Shown here in pieces: positions 1-8,159 of a DNA stretch of 64,000 nt. Both the position numbers and the translations under genes were made by a program. Each line of letters starts with the position of its first letter. Position 1 is the first letter of the stretch. The notes under the pieces are model-generated. The model was not told the origin of the DNA. It saw only the letters and a list, made by a program, of their open reading frames with translations, and made no database searches. The stretch is taken from positions 102,746 through 166,745 of the forward strand of contig JABSRP010000018.1 of assembly GCA_013215145.1 (NCBI GenBank), given 5' to 3'. The DNA is from Pseudobacteriovorax sp. Lineage in GTDB: Bacteria > Bdellovibrionota_B > Oligoflexia > Oligoflexales > Oligoflexaceae.

Positions 1-62
1 GGAATCCATTGCGATACTGACAATAGAGTTAGGGTTACGATTTTCAAAATAGACTGTTTCAT
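1..62 (-). CDS. Start of a secreted protein, cut by the window edge
   Basis: Reading leftwards from position 62, an ATG is followed by an open frame that begins MKQSILKIVTLTLLSVSQ, a typical signal peptide with a Lys-containing N-terminus and a hydrophobic core. A purine-rich AAAGGG lies about seven bases upstream of this ATG. Another ATG at 66 in a different frame gives a less secretory-looking peptide and is less well spaced from the ribosome site. Only about 20 residues are inside the window, so no family can be named. Confidence 0.5.
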   Translation of the reverse strand, partial: MKQSILKIVTLTLLSVSQWI

Positions 63-148
63 ACATTTCCCTTTGCTAAGCGTGTTCCACCTACCTATTC
101 GCCGGCCCCATAAAAAAAGTAACAACTACCCGCTAAATATTTTTATTA

Positions 149-910
149 TCAGGGCTTCAAGCGGTATCCGGTTTTAAAGATCCAAGCGATCAGCAATATA
201 CAAGCCACTAATATTATTGATATTACTAACAAACTCAGGCCCACACTGACATCTGACGACTCATAAAAAGACCAGCGGAATCCACTGATAAGATAGACCA
301 CTGGATTTGCCAGCGACAATGCCTTCCAAAAGGGCGGCAACATGTTGATGGAATAAAAGCTTCCCCCTAAAAATGCCAGAGGTGTAATAATCAAAAGCGG
401 GATGATCTGCAGCTTCTCAAATCCATCTGCCCAAATACCAATGATAAAGCCAAATAGACTAAATGTAACTGAGGTCAGTACGAGAAACAGCAGCATCACA
501 AGAGGATGCTTAATCTCCAAAGGGACGAAAAACCCAGCCGTTGCTAGAATGATGAGACCGACAATTAATGATTTACTGGCTGCTGCGCCTACGTAGCCAG
601 CGATAATTTCCAAATAAGAAATAGGAGCCGAAAGGATTTCGTATATGGTTCCGCTAAACCGAGGAAAGTAAATACCAAAAGAAGCATTGGAAACGCTTTG
701 AGTCAGTACCGATAACATGATGAGTCCTGGAACGATAAAGGCTCCGTAGGAAACGCCGTCAATAGCATCAATCCTTTGACCGATGGCCGAACCAAAAACA
801 ACAAAATATAAAACCGTAGAAATCACAGGGGACGCGATGCTTTGCCCAATAGTACGCCAAGTTCTGGCCATCTCAAATTTGTAAATCGCAGCTATGGAAT
901 GAAAGTTCAA
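149..910 (-). CDS. ABC-2 type transporter permease
   Basis: This 253-residue protein is the membrane subunit of an ABC-2 exporter. It has about six hydrophobic segments, starting near residues 20-45 and ending near 225-245, with the usual ABC-2 length of about 250. It starts with TTG, preceded by a strong GAGGAG ribosome site, 18 bases after the stop of the ATPase gene at 929-1852, so the two are one operon and should form a half-plus-half exporter in the inner membrane. The substrate cannot be read from the sequence; drug, lipid or polysaccharide export are all known for this family. Confidence 0.88.
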   Translation of the reverse strand: MNFHSIAAIYKFEMARTWRTIGQSIASPVISTVLYFVVFGSAIGQRIDAIDGVSYGAFIVPGLIMLSVLTQSVSNASFGIYFPRFSGTIYEILSAPISYLEIIAGYVGAAASKSLIVGLIILATAGFFVPLEIKHPLVMLLFLVLTSVTFSLFGFIIGIWADGFEKLQIIPLLIITPLAFLGGSFYSINMLPPFWKALSLANPVVYLISGFRWSFYESSDVSVGLSLLVISIILVACILLIAWIFKTGYRLKP

Positions 911-928
911 GCAAAACTCCTCTCGGCT

Positions 929-1852
929 CTATGAATTTTGGACAAGATTAACAAAAATATCTTCCAACGATTTCTGTCGACTGTATAGGTCCTTAAAAAA
1001 TATTGCTTCAGACTGAAGGTCTCGGATGAGTTCTGGGATTTCCGAACCGGTCTTTTTTTGCTCGTAGCTGTAGGTAAGTTGATAGCCATCTTCTGACAGA
1101 TTAAGGGAGTATTTGTCAAGCGCACTCGGAATCTCAGGAACAGGACTCTTCAAATCAAAGATAAGTTGCTTCGATCCTAGTTTGTCCATGATTGCTTTTT
1201 TTTCCTCTACTAGTAGTAATTTTCCGCCATTTATAACGCCAATACGATCAGCCATCTCCTCGGCTTCTTCTATGTAATGGGTGGTTAGAATGATCGTAAC
1301 CCCTGCATCTCGCAGGTCACCCACTAGTTGCCACATGGATTTTCTAAGTTCGACGTCAACTCCCGCTGTCGGTTCATCTAAGAACAGGATTTTCGGTTCA
1401 TGCGACAAGGCCTTGGCAATGAGCACACGTCGTTTCATGCCGCCAGACAGCATCATAAGTTTGCTATCTTTCTTATCCCAAAGACTCAGAGATTTCAGGA
1501 GTTCTTCAATAAAAGCGGGATTTCGCTTTTTTCCGAACAACCCTCTAGAAAAGGACACGGTATTCCAAACCGTTTCGAAAGCGTCTGTGGTTAACTCTTG
1601 CGGCACCAAACCCAGCTTGCGCCGAACCTCACGGTAAGACAAACGACTGTCCAAACCATCTACCAATATCTTACCCGAGCTTATATTAAGTAGACCACAA
1701 ACAGCTGAAATCAATGTTGTTTTCCCAGCTCCATTGGGTCCTAACAAATCGAAGATCTCGCCTCGCCGAATACTAAGGTTGACATCATCCAAGGCCTGAA
1801 ATCCACCCTTATAAACCTTATTTACTGCCTGCAACTCGATGATAGCCGTCAT
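929..1852 (-). CDS. ABC transporter ATP-binding protein
   Basis: This 307-residue ATPase powers the adjacent ABC-2 permease. Visible motifs in order are the Walker A loop GPNGAGKTT near residue 38, the Q-loop region, the signature LSGGMKRR near 135, the Walker B motif [12 protein letters not shown], and the H-loop TTH. The C-terminal 80 residues form the extra domain common in CcmA/drug-exporter ATPases. AAGGA lies ahead of the ATG. It is the first gene of the two-gene operon and reads into the permease after 18 bases. The ATPase assignment is secure; the substrate is unknown. Confidence 0.93.
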   Translation of the reverse strand: MTAIIELQAVNKVYKGGFQALDDVNLSIRRGEIFDLLGPNGAGKTTLISAVCGLLNISSGKILVDGLDSRLSYREVRRKLGLVPQELTTDAFETVWNTVSFSRGLFGKKRNPAFIEELLKSLSLWDKKDSKLMMLSGGMKRRVLIAKALSHEPKILFLDEPTAGVDVELRKSMWQLVGDLRDAGVTIILTTHYIEEAEEMADRIGVINGGKLLLVEEKKAIMDKLGSKQLIFDLKSPVPEIPSALDKYSLNLSEDGYQLTYSYEQKKTGSEIPELIRDLQSEAIFFKDLYSRQKSLEDIFVNLVQNS

Positions 1853-1974
1853 GCTAAGCTTCCTTCTAGCTTTGTAAAATTGGGGCTTTTTTTTACCATA
1901 TACAGTAAGCCTTTACCTGCCAACGCAAAATTAGGCCTTGGTTATGGTTAGCTATCACTTATGCTAAGCGCCCA

Positions 1975-2862
1975 TCAATGTTCCGTTTCTTCTTCAACCA
2001 CAGCATTCAACAACATCTCCACAACATGAGGCGCGTTATACGGTAAATTATGACCTTGATCAGGAACCGAAAAGGCAGAGGCCGTGGGCAAAGCTAACTT
2101 AATCTGTCCAAATCCTTCGTAAGGTAAAACCTCGTCCTTCGTTCCCCATGCGATAGCCTTCGGCACTGGTAGCTTACTAAGTCTGCTATACCGCGGCAAG
2201 TGGGGTTCAAATGGAAATCTCCGCGTGGTGGCTAGCAAAGCCTGAAAATATTGATCTGACTGAAACTGCTTTTGCAAAATAGCGATGATCTTTTCCTCGG
2301 GAGCTCGAAATGATTTGAGCGTCTTATTTAAAATGAAAAACGGAATCACCTTCATCAAAAGCTCGCCCAACCAAGGTATCTTTATCAGGCTAGACATGCG
2401 TTGACTTGGACGACTCACGCCGGCAGGACAAAGTAAACTTAAGCTTTTAATAGATTGAGTCATCGCAATCTCGGCTGCAATAGGTCCCCCCATGGAAAGG
2501 GCCATCAAATGAAACTGCTTGAGATCGAGTTTTTTTATGAGACTGTTTACGTGTCTTACATATGACTCTAGACTATAGTCAAAGGAAGAGGTTTGAGAGC
2601 GGCCCCGATGGATATGGTTAAAAGTTACCACCGTAAACTTTTGTGATAATGATCTCAGTTGTTTCTGCCAGATGACATCCGCAGGAATGGAATAACCCGG
2701 AACCATAAGCAAAACCTCCCCTTGGCTGCCGCTTGTAAAAATCTCTGTTTTATAAGAATCGTGTGTGACGATTTCTGTATTGTAAGCGAACAACATAGAG
2801 GCAAAGGAAAAAACGCCAAAGCAAATGGATTTCAATAAAACACATAAGAATAACGCCATCAA
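1975..2862 (-). CDS. Alpha/beta hydrolase, probably exported or membrane anchored
   Basis: A 295-residue alpha/beta hydrolase. An N-terminal hydrophobic stretch (about residues 1-27) looks like a signal peptide or anchor. The oxyanion region is MVPGYS, the nucleophile elbow is ALSMG with Ser123 (first Gly of the usual GxSxG replaced by Ala), followed by a likely acid in WGTKDEV and the histidine in DQGHNLPY. It stands alone and is divergent from the Crp-like gene at 3105. The substrate is not predictable. A second unrelated hydrolase of the same fold lies 0.9 kb away (3773-4729). Confidence 0.82.
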   Translation of the reverse strand: MMALFLCVLLKSICFGVFSFASMLFAYNTEIVTHDSYKTEIFTSGSQGEVLLMVPGYSIPADVIWQKQLRSLSQKFTVVTFNHIHRGRSQTSSFDYSLESYVRHVNSLIKKLDLKQFHLMALSMGGPIAAEIAMTQSIKSLSLLCPAGVSRPSQRMSSLIKIPWLGELLMKVIPFFILNKTLKSFRAPEEKIIAILQKQFQSDQYFQALLATTRRFPFEPHLPRYSRLSKLPVPKAIAWGTKDEVLPYEGFGQIKLALPTASAFSVPDQGHNLPYNAPHVVEMLLNAVVEEETEH

Positions 2863-3104
2863 TGGTCTCCATAGCTTTTGGATAAGGACTCAGTTCCGTT
2901 TCCAAGAAAAGGGATCTTCATGAGTTTCAAGCAAACCGGGCCGTCTTTCAATATGCCAATTTCTTGTTTGAAAGCTAGCACAACAATGCTAGGTACTCAT
3001 GCAGTCAGGAGGCGTAACTATCGCCCCACAAAATAATTGTCATAATAGATGATGATAGCAGAGATAGCTTTTTCCGATCACGAACTTTTAGAAAGGCCTT
3101 GACA

Positions 3105-3698
3105 TTGGCGCAGCTAACTCCAGACAACCTCAATCTACTCCTTGCTCGTTTGCAGGAATTCGTCGCTTTGGACACCAAGCAATTTAATCAACTTGTTAGA
3201 CTCTGTACTATCAGAGAGATCCCAAAAAATTCCTATTTTTGCAAGGCTGGAGATATTCATCACAAAATTGGCTTTGTCACGAAAGGTTTTTTTAAGTGCT
3301 CCTACCCTCACCCCTCTGGCAAGGAGCAAGTTCGGTCGTTTCATAGAGTTAGTAACCTGGTAGCGCCATATGCCGAGATCATTAAACGGGTCCCTTCACG
3401 CTGTCATATCAGGGCTATGCAAGATAGTGAGGTGATCGAATTAAACTTTACCGAGGTCTTAGCTCTACAGAAGACTGACCCCGTGTTTTTACGTTTGTCA
3501 TTAGCGGTTTCTCAAACCTTTTACATCTATCGCGAGCAGCACGCTTACGATCTTCTCATGCTTAGCGCTAAGGAGCGCTATCTTCGCTTTGTCCGAGATT
3601 ATCCAGAAACTGTCGAGTTAGCTCACGAAAAAGACATCGCAGGTTTTCTTGGAATCAACCCGGCATCTTTAAGCCGAATCAAAAAAGACCTATCTTAA
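3105..3698 (+). CDS. Crp/Fnr-family transcriptional regulator
   Basis: About 197 residues, the usual length of Crp/Fnr regulators. The first 120 residues resemble a cyclic-nucleotide-binding beta-roll (for example the segment around GFVTKGFFKCSYPHPSGKEQ), and the C-terminus (LAHEKDIAGFLGINPASLSR) is a winged helix-turn-helix. Two TTG codons are possible starts (3099 and 3105); the second is better spaced from AAAGG. No Fnr-type cysteine cluster is seen. It lies upstream of, and in the same direction as, the hydrolase at 3773 (74-base gap), and divergent from the hydrolase at 1975-2862, either of which it could control. Confidence 0.85.
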   Translation: MAQLTPDNLNLLLARLQEFVALDTKQFNQLVRLCTIREIPKNSYFCKAGDIHHKIGFVTKGFFKCSYPHPSGKEQVRSFHRVSNLVAPYAEIIKRVPSRCHIRAMQDSEVIELNFTEVLALQKTDPVFLRLSLAVSQTFYIYREQHAYDLLMLSAKERYLRFVRDYPETVELAHEKDIAGFLGINPASLSRIKKDLS

Positions 3699-3772
3699 CA
3701 TAGGTCAATGAAATATCTTCAATTCCATCCTAAGTTCGACGTCGCATAGGGATGAAATTAGGAGATATCAAA

Positions 3773-4729
3773 GTGTTTAGCCCTTTTAAGCTCACAACCT
3801 CATCAATCATTTTGGCGCCCTTATTCCTATCAAACATAGGTCAAGCCACATCGTGGGAAGTCGGTTATCAACCTTATCAAAACAAAGGTTTCTTCCGCAC
3901 AGCAAGTCTAGAAGCCGAAGGACCGCTACAAGGACAAATCTTATACCTACCAGGTTTTGCCGATCGATTTGAAAACCATAACTATCTATGGCAACGGTTT
4001 CGAGAAGCAGGGTACCGCGTGATCACTCTTGATTATCCGTCCCATGGTGATTCCGTTGAAACCATTGAGCCGTTAAACCAATTTAAAATTTCAGATCTAA
4101 GGAACATGGCTGCCCTCGCACTTGACGCTTATAAAATAGATCTATTGCCGACACATATTGTGGCTTGGTCTACAGGGGCAGTGGTGGCACTTAACGGCCT
4201 AAAACCTATCAAAGGCGATTATGAGTTTAGCTCAGCTAAAGCTCACTTCTTGGGTCACGAAATCTCAAGTTTGGTGCAGATCGCGCCAGCAGTTGCCCCC
4301 AAGCCTTTAGTGGGCGAATTAGGTGTTGTTACGGAGCAATCACTTTCGAGTCTAGATAATCCCCCGTACTTGGGTGAACCATCCCCCAAAAGCCCTCTTA
4401 AACATCCTTTATTTGCCTTAGACTTAATCTTGCAATCAGGAAAAACATGGCTACAGAAACTACCAGATTCTTTTCCTATGTTAACCTTCACTGCAGGCAA
4501 ACGCTTAGATAAGTATGTTTTCACCGAAAAAGTTCATAGTTGGGTGAAGCAAAAACAAAAAACTATGGAAAACCTTTCATTAATGTATTGCCCAAAAAGC
4601 AAACATGATTTAACTAATGAACCAGATGGAGTCAGGGAGCTGATCATATCTACCACCTTTCAGTTTCTAGAGGGCGAAAGCCCAAAAGAAACAAAACATG
4701 ACAGCTCCTGTTTTCTTATTACCCTTTAA
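3773..4729 (+). CDS. Secreted alpha/beta hydrolase
   Basis: An alpha/beta hydrolase of about 318 residues. The ATG at 3752 has no ribosome site, while the GTG at 3773 follows AGGAG by eight bases and gives a clean signal peptide ending near GQATS; I therefore prefer 3773. Visible elements are the oxyanion region YLPGFADR, the second strand motif TLDYPSHGDS, and the nucleophile elbow AWSTG (Ala instead of the first Gly). A C-terminal SKHDLTNEPDG segment carries the probable catalytic histidine. It follows the Crp-like gene and precedes the short LysR-type gene by 19 bases, so all three may be co-transcribed. Confidence 0.78.
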   Translation: MFSPFKLTTSSIILAPLFLSNIGQATSWEVGYQPYQNKGFFRTASLEAEGPLQGQILYLPGFADRFENHNYLWQRFREAGYRVITLDYPSHGDSVETIEPLNQFKISDLRNMAALALDAYKIDLLPTHIVAWSTGAVVALNGLKPIKGDYEFSSAKAHFLGHEISSLVQIAPAVAPKPLVGELGVVTEQSLSSLDNPPYLGEPSPKSPLKHPLFALDLILQSGKTWLQKLPDSFPMLTFTAGKRLDKYVFTEKVHSWVKQKQKTMENLSLMYCPKSKHDLTNEPDGVRELIISTTFQFLEGESPKETKHDSSCFLITL

Positions 4730-4748
4730 CGATATAAGGTTCCCTGCC

Positions 4749-5117
4749 ATGACTTTAGATCAGTTAAAATACTTCGTCCTCACAGCCAGATTTGAGCACA
4801 TTGGAAAAGCGGCGAAGATTTTAAGACTCAATCCAAGCACGTTGAGTCACGCCATCAAGAAGCTCGAAGATGAACTGACGGTCGAACTATTTGAAAAAAA
4901 TGGAAACAGTATCCGTCTCACCGGACACGGCAAAGCGCTGCAAGGACAAGCTGAAGACTTGCTGAACAGCGCTAATCGCATCAAACAGGATTTTGTCTCT
5001 AGAGGAAAGGAGACAAGCCCAACACCGTCTCCTCACCTTCAGACTGAGACGAACCGTCCGGGGAGTGCGCCGTCAATCGTGGGCTCACCCCCCGTACAGA
5101 GAGTCACAGAGTACTAG
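4749..5117 (+). CDS. LysR-type DNA-binding domain protein without effector domain
   Basis: About 122 residues. The start at 4749 follows AAGG by eight bases; the upstream ATG at 4698 overlaps the hydrolase and adds no domain. Residues 1-60 are a clear LysR helix-turn-helix (LDQLKYFVLTARFEHIGKAA, then LNPSTLSHAIKKLEDEL). The protein then ends in a Ser/Pro/Thr-rich tail, so the roughly 200-residue co-inducer-binding domain of normal LysR proteins is missing. Either it is a truncated relic or a stand-alone DNA-binding regulator. It ends just before the convergent PfpI-like gene. Confidence 0.7.
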   Translation: MTLDQLKYFVLTARFEHIGKAAKILRLNPSTLSHAIKKLEDELTVELFEKNGNSIRLTGHGKALQGQAEDLLNSANRIKQDFVSRGKETSPTPSPHLQTETNRPGSAPSIVGSPPVQRVTEY

Positions 5118-5120
5118 GTA

Positions 5121-5963
5121 TTAGGATCGGTTTTTCTTAAGGGCCTTTAAAAAAACCTCTACGAATTCATGATCCGAACCAGGATTTTGTGCTGTGATCA
5201 GCTCTCGATCCTGTACGACGTGGCTAGACCATTTTTTGCCGGTAGCAACTTTGCCGCCGGCCGCTTCCAATGCTTGCTGCGGATAGAATTGAACCTGACC
5301 CTTAAGTTGTCCCTGTTCAGCAACTGCCTCTTCTTTCGTCGAAAACACAGTCATCCGGTAGCCTTTATAAGGCCAATTTTTTGCAGCTTTCGCGGCAGCT
5401 TTCTTGTCGCCTTTAATCATAGCCTGATAGAATTGACCAGGATCACCGACAGCACCAAGCAGAGAAATGGGACCATGGCAGATCAATGCGGTGGGTTTTT
5501 TAGCGCTATTAAAATATCGTAAGATGGTACCAACGTCTTTGTTTTGTGCTAAGTCTATCATCGGAGCATGACCACCGGGAAAAAAAACAGCGTCATACTG
5601 ATTAAGACCCTTCTTTATAACGTCACTCAGTGACAAGGGATTCCACAATGGCTTGAGGTTTTTCATAAATGCCTTGGCCTCTTCGTAAGCTTTCTTATCC
5701 CCATTGAAGAAGGACACACTATCGGATCTTTGATCCATCGTTGGCTTATTGCCCTTAGGGTTAGCGAAGACAACCTCGTATCCGGCCTTCTTAAGAGCCA
5801 TACTAGGAACGATAGTTTCATTGAAATAAAAACCTGTAGGATAGCTTTTGCCATCCTTTAGCGGCAGGCTATTCTCACTAGAAATCACCACTAGGACTTT
5901 ACCTGCACTAAAACCAAACATCGGCATAAAGCAAAGGCTAAACAGAAGTAATAGACGTAACAT
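5121..5963 (-). CDS. Secreted DJ-1/PfpI (Hsp31-like) family protein
   Basis: A 280-residue DJ-1/PfpI superfamily protein with a signal peptide (residues 1-20, ending GFSAG). The nucleophile elbow is ALICHGPISLLG with Cys162-His163, preceded by the family strand motif AVFFPGGHAP. Length and the insert between the two halves resemble Hsp31-like glyoxalase III/chaperone members. Family members are usually cytoplasmic, so the predicted export to the periplasm or outside is unusual. Enzymatic role (glyoxalase, deglycase or amidase-like) cannot be fixed from sequence. AGAGG precedes the ATG. Confidence 0.82.
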   Translation of the reverse strand: MLRLLLLFSLCFMPMFGFSAGKVLVVISSENSLPLKDGKSYPTGFYFNETIVPSMALKKAGYEVVFANPKGNKPTMDQRSDSVSFFNGDKKAYEEAKAFMKNLKPLWNPLSLSDVIKKGLNQYDAVFFPGGHAPMIDLAQNKDVGTILRYFNSAKKPTALICHGPISLLGAVGDPGQFYQAMIKGDKKAAAKAAKNWPYKGYRMTVFSTKEEAVAEQGQLKGQVQFYPQQALEAAGGKVATGKKWSSHVVQDRELITAQNPGSDHEFVEVFLKALKKNRS

Positions 5964-6189
5964 AGTAAACCTCTTAAATGGTCAGAGTTTGTGGAAATAA
6001 CTCTTCAGTATCGGTGGATGTATCCAAATTTCCTAGTGAATATCAGTCATTAAGCATATGAATCAGATTCATAACAAAACTGCTTGGGTGGGATATTCTG
6101 AATTGTTTTCACTTTTAGGAAAAAATTAATGGGTGTTATAAGAGTCCTTGAGAAGATGCTTACGAATAAGCAAAGAGGGGATTCATGAG

Positions 6190-6318
6190 ACTTTTCATTA
6201 TATTGTGCTTAAACGACTCGATTCCTTAAAGGAAGTGAAGTGCTGCTGTGAAAGCAGCGCATGAAACTGATGTCTAACGTTATAGGAAGCCTGTGCACAA
6301 ACCGCATGGGCTTCTTTT
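6190..6318 (+). ncRNA. Probable intergenic small RNA
   Basis: Between two leftward genes, the + strand shows a run of stem-loops with no convincing reading frame. They are TTCC-TTAAA-GGAA near 6222-6234, a seven-pair GTGCTGC/GCAGCGC stem at 6240-6246 and 6254-6260, and an 11-pair G/U-containing stem at 6286-6296 with 6304-6314 followed by TTTT. The last looks like an intrinsic terminator on the + strand, where no protein gene needs one. Two GGA motifs sit near the hairpins (AAAGGAAG and TAGGAAGC), as in CsrA-binding RNAs, which is only suggestive. The 5' end is not determined. Confidence 0.4.
6286..6318 (+). terminator. Intrinsic terminator of the putative sRNA
   Basis: GAAGCC(TGTGC) pairs with (GCATG)GGCTTC over 11 positions including wobbles, with a seven-base loop, followed immediately by TTTTC. 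The T-run is on the + strand side, which supports a rightward transcript here. Confidence 0.5.
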
Positions 6319-6361
6319 CATTTAAGCGTTGTATATGATATATGATATATGATCACAGGAC

Positions 6362-7975
6362 TTAAGGTTGCACCCCATTATCAATGATATTCCAACGAAA
6401 ATTTGCCACAATACTTTGCCGCGCATTGATCGCATCTGCTCCGGAATACCTCACGGAACCAAAGTTGATGGACATATCCGGCATCAATTGTAAATTACTC
6501 CAGCCAATGAGGATGGCATTATAATTTTCTGTATTGAGATCGCTACCGCGTAGCATGTTGTCAAAATTAAGCGATTGACTCACATCCCAAGACCCTAGAT
6601 CTTGGTTAAAGTCATCAGCGCTATCAAACATCCTTTCGAAGCTAATGGATTGAGACACATTCCAATCACCGATATCTTGATTGAACACTTCGGCGTTCCT
6701 AAACATAAAGTCAAATCGTGTTCCGGCCGATACATCCCAATTACTGATATCCTGATTAAATAGTCTAGCATTAGCAAACATAGCCTGATAATTAGTGGTA
6801 TTGGTCAAGTTGGGTGCATCCGTAGCAGAACTCACTAGAAACTGAGCCCCTTCAAAATTTGACCCGCTGTTTCCTAGTTCGATCCGTCCGCCCCAGTTCA
6901 TAATCTCTCGAATTTTTCTTTCATCCTTGTTGTCGTTAAAACTCCAGCCATTCAAAACGCCAGATATGGTGACAATATACTCTCCTGGAGCGGCGTAACT
7001 ATGAGTCGTCTCGGGAGCATCCCAAGCGGTAATGATATCGCGATTGCCGTCGCCCCAATCCACCATAAAGTTATAGGTACCCACCTTATCTAGTGGCAGG
7101 TTGATTTGGTTATTCCCAGAGATTCCACTGGCGGTGGTATCCCATCGAGAGATGAATTTATGATAGCCAAAGGCTCTTCCCGCCAAGGTCACAGGAACTG
7201 TTTGCGTCAGGCCATCACCGATTTCCATGGTTCCGGTAAATCCAATATCATCGCCGGGCTCAAACGTCACAACGAAATCACAGCTCGCCTTAGCATCTAA
7301 TATCTGCCCCGAACACTCGTCAGAGACAAGCTTATAAATGGCAGCCTGGTCCCCTGAGATTTTTGGAGCATTTATAGTACCCGAGGCTCCCTCTCCCCTA
7401 TTGGATAAGGTAAACGTCACCTGCGAGGCCTCTGGATTATCATGATCATAAATGATATCGGGCAAAACCGTAGGTTGCATGGCAAGCTCAGTCACGAACC
7501 CCTTCGCTTCCAGACTCAAAGCGATGGTATTGGAGCGCGAGACTCCGACTCTTGCTGTCACGGCACCAGAGAACTGTCCATTATAACTAGCAAGTCCGCG
7601 AATTTGAAATTTACATGTTTCTCTTGTTTTGAGAGGAGCTTCCTGGCAACCATTGACAATAATCTCAAAATTCTCCGCGTTTACTCCTTCGATCAGAATA
7701 GCGTCGACGGGTATGGGTAAATCGTCTCCGTTGTTCACTACGGTAAACTCAAGAGCGCCGGATGGAGATTGCCCAGAGCCAATGGTAAATTCTGGAATCG
7801 AATTGACCGATAACGCAATATCGCCAGTGATGGCTATTTGCTCAGAGCCATCAGCCGCAGCCGACTCTTCCACACCGATGAGTGCAGCACTTGATGACGA
7901 GCTATCTTGGCAACTCGCAGACAAGACGTAGAGCCCCGCGACAAGATAAAAGAATATCTTGGACATGAATCCCAT
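6362..7975 (-). CDS. Surface lipoprotein with DUF285 (BspA-like) repeats
   Basis: A 537-residue lipoprotein. The signal peptide ends in the lipobox LSASC, followed by a Ser/Ala/Asp-rich linker. Residues about 55-270 contain two beta-rich domains like the choice-of-anchor-D/ASH fold (FEIIVNGC and CDFVVTFEPGDDIG segments). A PKD-like segment (VDWGDGNRDI) follows near 310. The C-terminus has at least three 22-residue DUF285 repeats containing FNQDI(S/G)(N/D)W(D/N)VS, a mycoplasma/BspA-type leucine-rich motif linked to adhesion. Starts at 7975 or 7966 are both possible. It is likely anchored in the outer membrane; role in surface binding is inferred. Confidence 0.82.
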   Translation of the reverse strand: MGFMSKIFFYLVAGLYVLSASCQDSSSSSAALIGVEESAAADGSEQIAITGDIALSVNSIPEFTIGSGQSPSGALEFTVVNNGDDLPIPVDAILIEGVNAENFEIIVNGCQEAPLKTRETCKFQIRGLASYNGQFSGAVTARVGVSRSNTIALSLEAKGFVTELAMQPTVLPDIIYDHDNPEASQVTFTLSNRGEGASGTINAPKISGDQAAIYKLVSDECSGQILDAKASCDFVVTFEPGDDIGFTGTMEIGDGLTQTVPVTLAGRAFGYHKFISRWDTTASGISGNNQINLPLDKVGTYNFMVDWGDGNRDIITAWDAPETTHSYAAPGEYIVTISGVLNGWSFNDNKDERKIREIMNWGGRIELGNSGSNFEGAQFLVSSATDAPNLTNTTNYQAMFANARLFNQDISNWDVSAGTRFDFMFRNAEVFNQDIGDWNVSQSISFERMFDSADDFNQDLGSWDVSQSLNFDNMLRGSDLNTENYNAILIGWSNLQLMPDMSINFGSVRYSGADAINARQSIVANFRWNIIDNGVQP

Positions 7976-8093
7976 ATCTCCAGGAAATGATTTGATGCTT
8001 TCAACCTTGAGTCCGTATCGGAATCTATCTCTTTGAGCTAAACAGGTTTATCGGAGGCAGGATTATGATAGTCGTCTTGCTAGGTAGCAAAGA

Positions 8094-8127
8094 AGCCCCA
8101 AAATGTTTTTGCAACCATCCTGGGGCT
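8094..8127 (-). terminator. Probable terminator of katG
   Basis: AGCCCCA (8094-8100) and TGGGGCT (8121-8127) form a seven-pair stem 33 bases downstream of the katG stop; on the minus strand it is followed by TCTTT. The loop of 20 bases is long for an intrinsic terminator. Confidence 0.5.
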
Positions 8128-8159
8128 ATTGGTTTAAGCCTTTGATTCTACTTACTATC

